Shown here: positions 55,735 through 56,506 of the stretch, one piece after another
Layout: each line of letters starts with the position of its first letter
Numbering within the stretch: the stretch's first letter is position 1
Origin: Bremia lactucae
Taxonomy: Eukaryota; Oomycota; Peronosporomycetes; Peronosporales; Peronosporaceae
DNA length: 56,506 bases
NCBI RefSeq assembly: GCF_004359215.1
Contig: NC_090619.1
Span: 2,604,303-2,660,808 of the forward strand
Direction of reading: 5' to 3'
The notes under the pieces: model-generated
What the model was told of the DNA's origin: nothing
Database searches by the model: none
What the model saw: only the letters and a program-made list of their open reading frames with translations
Position numbers and translations under genes: made by a program

Positions 55735-56506
55735 CTTTAGCCAGGAGAGCAACGGCACCCGCTTCCCAGTCAAAAGTCGTGGTGACTCGAAGAACGAGTA
55801 CCCGACAGATTAGGACGATCAAAGGCACGTCTAAACGAGTGACCTTTGGATCAGTCTCTAATAAAGAGGACGGGCCTTCGAACGAGGTGTTCGAGGCCGT
55901 CAAAGACGAAATTGCGGAGGCATCCTCAGTTGAGGTGCTCCGGCAAGTCTTTAAATCTGCCGAGGAGATAGTAAATCTCCCGGAGATGTCGTGGGATCTG
56001 TTCCTTGCCGAATTAAAGGAAGGAAAGATCCACGAAATAGTCGCACCAGTTCCAGAAGAGAACTTGGTGGACTGCTGCTCGTCGTCCACAATGGACGAGA
56101 GCGTCCTAGAAACGGACAAAAAGAAGCGGTACGCTGCTCAAGGCTGGGATGCCTTGAGAGACAGTCCGTTCTTTGAGGTTCTGTGGAAACATCGTGATGT
56201 GTTCCCAGAAGAAGTGCCGAGCCGCCTACCAGCAGATAGGGGCATCGGGCACGAGATAGACCTCGAACCTGGCACCAAGTATTGTGTGACCAGGCAATGG
56301 CCGTTGCCGAAAGAACAAGTCGATTATATCGATGAGTTCTTCGACAAACGAGCCAAGGCGGGACATGTGCGTGAGAGCAAATCGCCTCACTGCAGCCCGA
56401 CCTTTTGTGTGCGTAAAGCCACAGGTGGATGGCGCGTGGTTCATGCTTATAATAAGCTGAACACGGCGACCATACCGGCGCAAACGCCAATCCCGCGGAA
56501 AGATGT
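55735..56506 (+). pseudogene. Linker and RT N-terminus of family A (right copy), partial at the window end
   Basis: The frame is open from about 55735 to 56506. RT fingers are readable as EPGTKYCVTRQWPLPKEQVD, RAKAGHVRESKSPHCSPTFC, VRKATGGWRVVHAYNKLNTA and PAQTPIP, at the window edge. No stop lies in this part. The catalytic palm lies beyond the window, so activity cannot be judged. Confidence 0.85.

Larger units (their letters stand above)
53861..56506 (+). mobile_element. Ty3/gypsy element, family A, right copy (internal region, runs off the end)
   Basis: Order: primer-like site, gag, zinc knuckle, protease, linker, RT start. It is the same family as 1-2720 but in the opposite orientation and without the inverted integrase piece. 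Gag and protease are frame-broken, while the linker and RT start are open to the window edge. Confidence 0.88.

Overview
The window is a piece of a eukaryotic nuclear genome, most probably an oomycete (Peronosporaceae: Phytophthora or downy-mildew type). This is inferred from short introns (about 40-95 nt), compact housekeeping genes with standard stop codons, an organellar family A DNA polymerase of the plant/protist type, and clusters of decayed Ty3/gypsy and Ty1/copia elements between small gene islands. No species was identified by search. There are two runs of N: 36103-36202 (100 N) and 40146-40984 (839 N).

Layout. 1-2720: rearranged Ty3/gypsy element, family A, minus strand. 3110-14288: main gene island with ALG10 glucosyltransferase, a cytochrome P450 pseudogene, organellar-type DNA polymerase, a TLC-domain membrane protein, a fatty acid hydroxylase/sterol desaturase family enzyme, and (minus) a UBE2T-like ubiquitin-conjugating enzyme. 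14622-23140: decayed family B Ty3/gypsy element, plus strand. 23141-28137: second family B element, minus strand, with scrambled internal order. 28838-30226: PKA-like AGC kinase. 31097-35948: complete but frame-broken Ty1/copia element with both LTRs and a TTAAG target duplication. 36203-47989: nested Ty3/gypsy fragments, including a gag foldback, a 2253-bp near-perfect duplication on both sides of the large gap, and family C element. 47990-48330: possible MULE transposase remnant. 48988-52380: second gene island with a TRM9/ALKBH8-type tRNA wobble-uridine methyltransferase and, convergent to it, a protein with Tudor-like and MBD-like segments. 52969-56506: family A element, plus strand, running off the end.

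The host genes form no pathway. They are independent functions: N-glycan precursor synthesis, organelle DNA replication, lipid metabolism, ubiquitin/DNA repair, signalling, tRNA modification and possible chromatin reading. Exon models were built by hand from splice signals. For ALG10, the polymerase, TLC, UBE2T-like, kinase and TRM9 models the exon lengths sum to whole codons and the joined frames read through family motifs.

The most unusual signal is in the retroelements. Both family B copies, in opposite orientations, carry an inverted-repeat hairpin directly at the reverse transcriptase YFDD catalytic motif. Three damaged elements also carry an internal pol or gag segment in reverse orientation at or near the nucleocapsid/protease region. 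The copia element has a primer binding site that looks like the Drosophila copia half-tRNA type, with the gag ATG inside it. I saw no CRISPR array, no tRNA or rRNA gene, and no convincing secreted effector gene.
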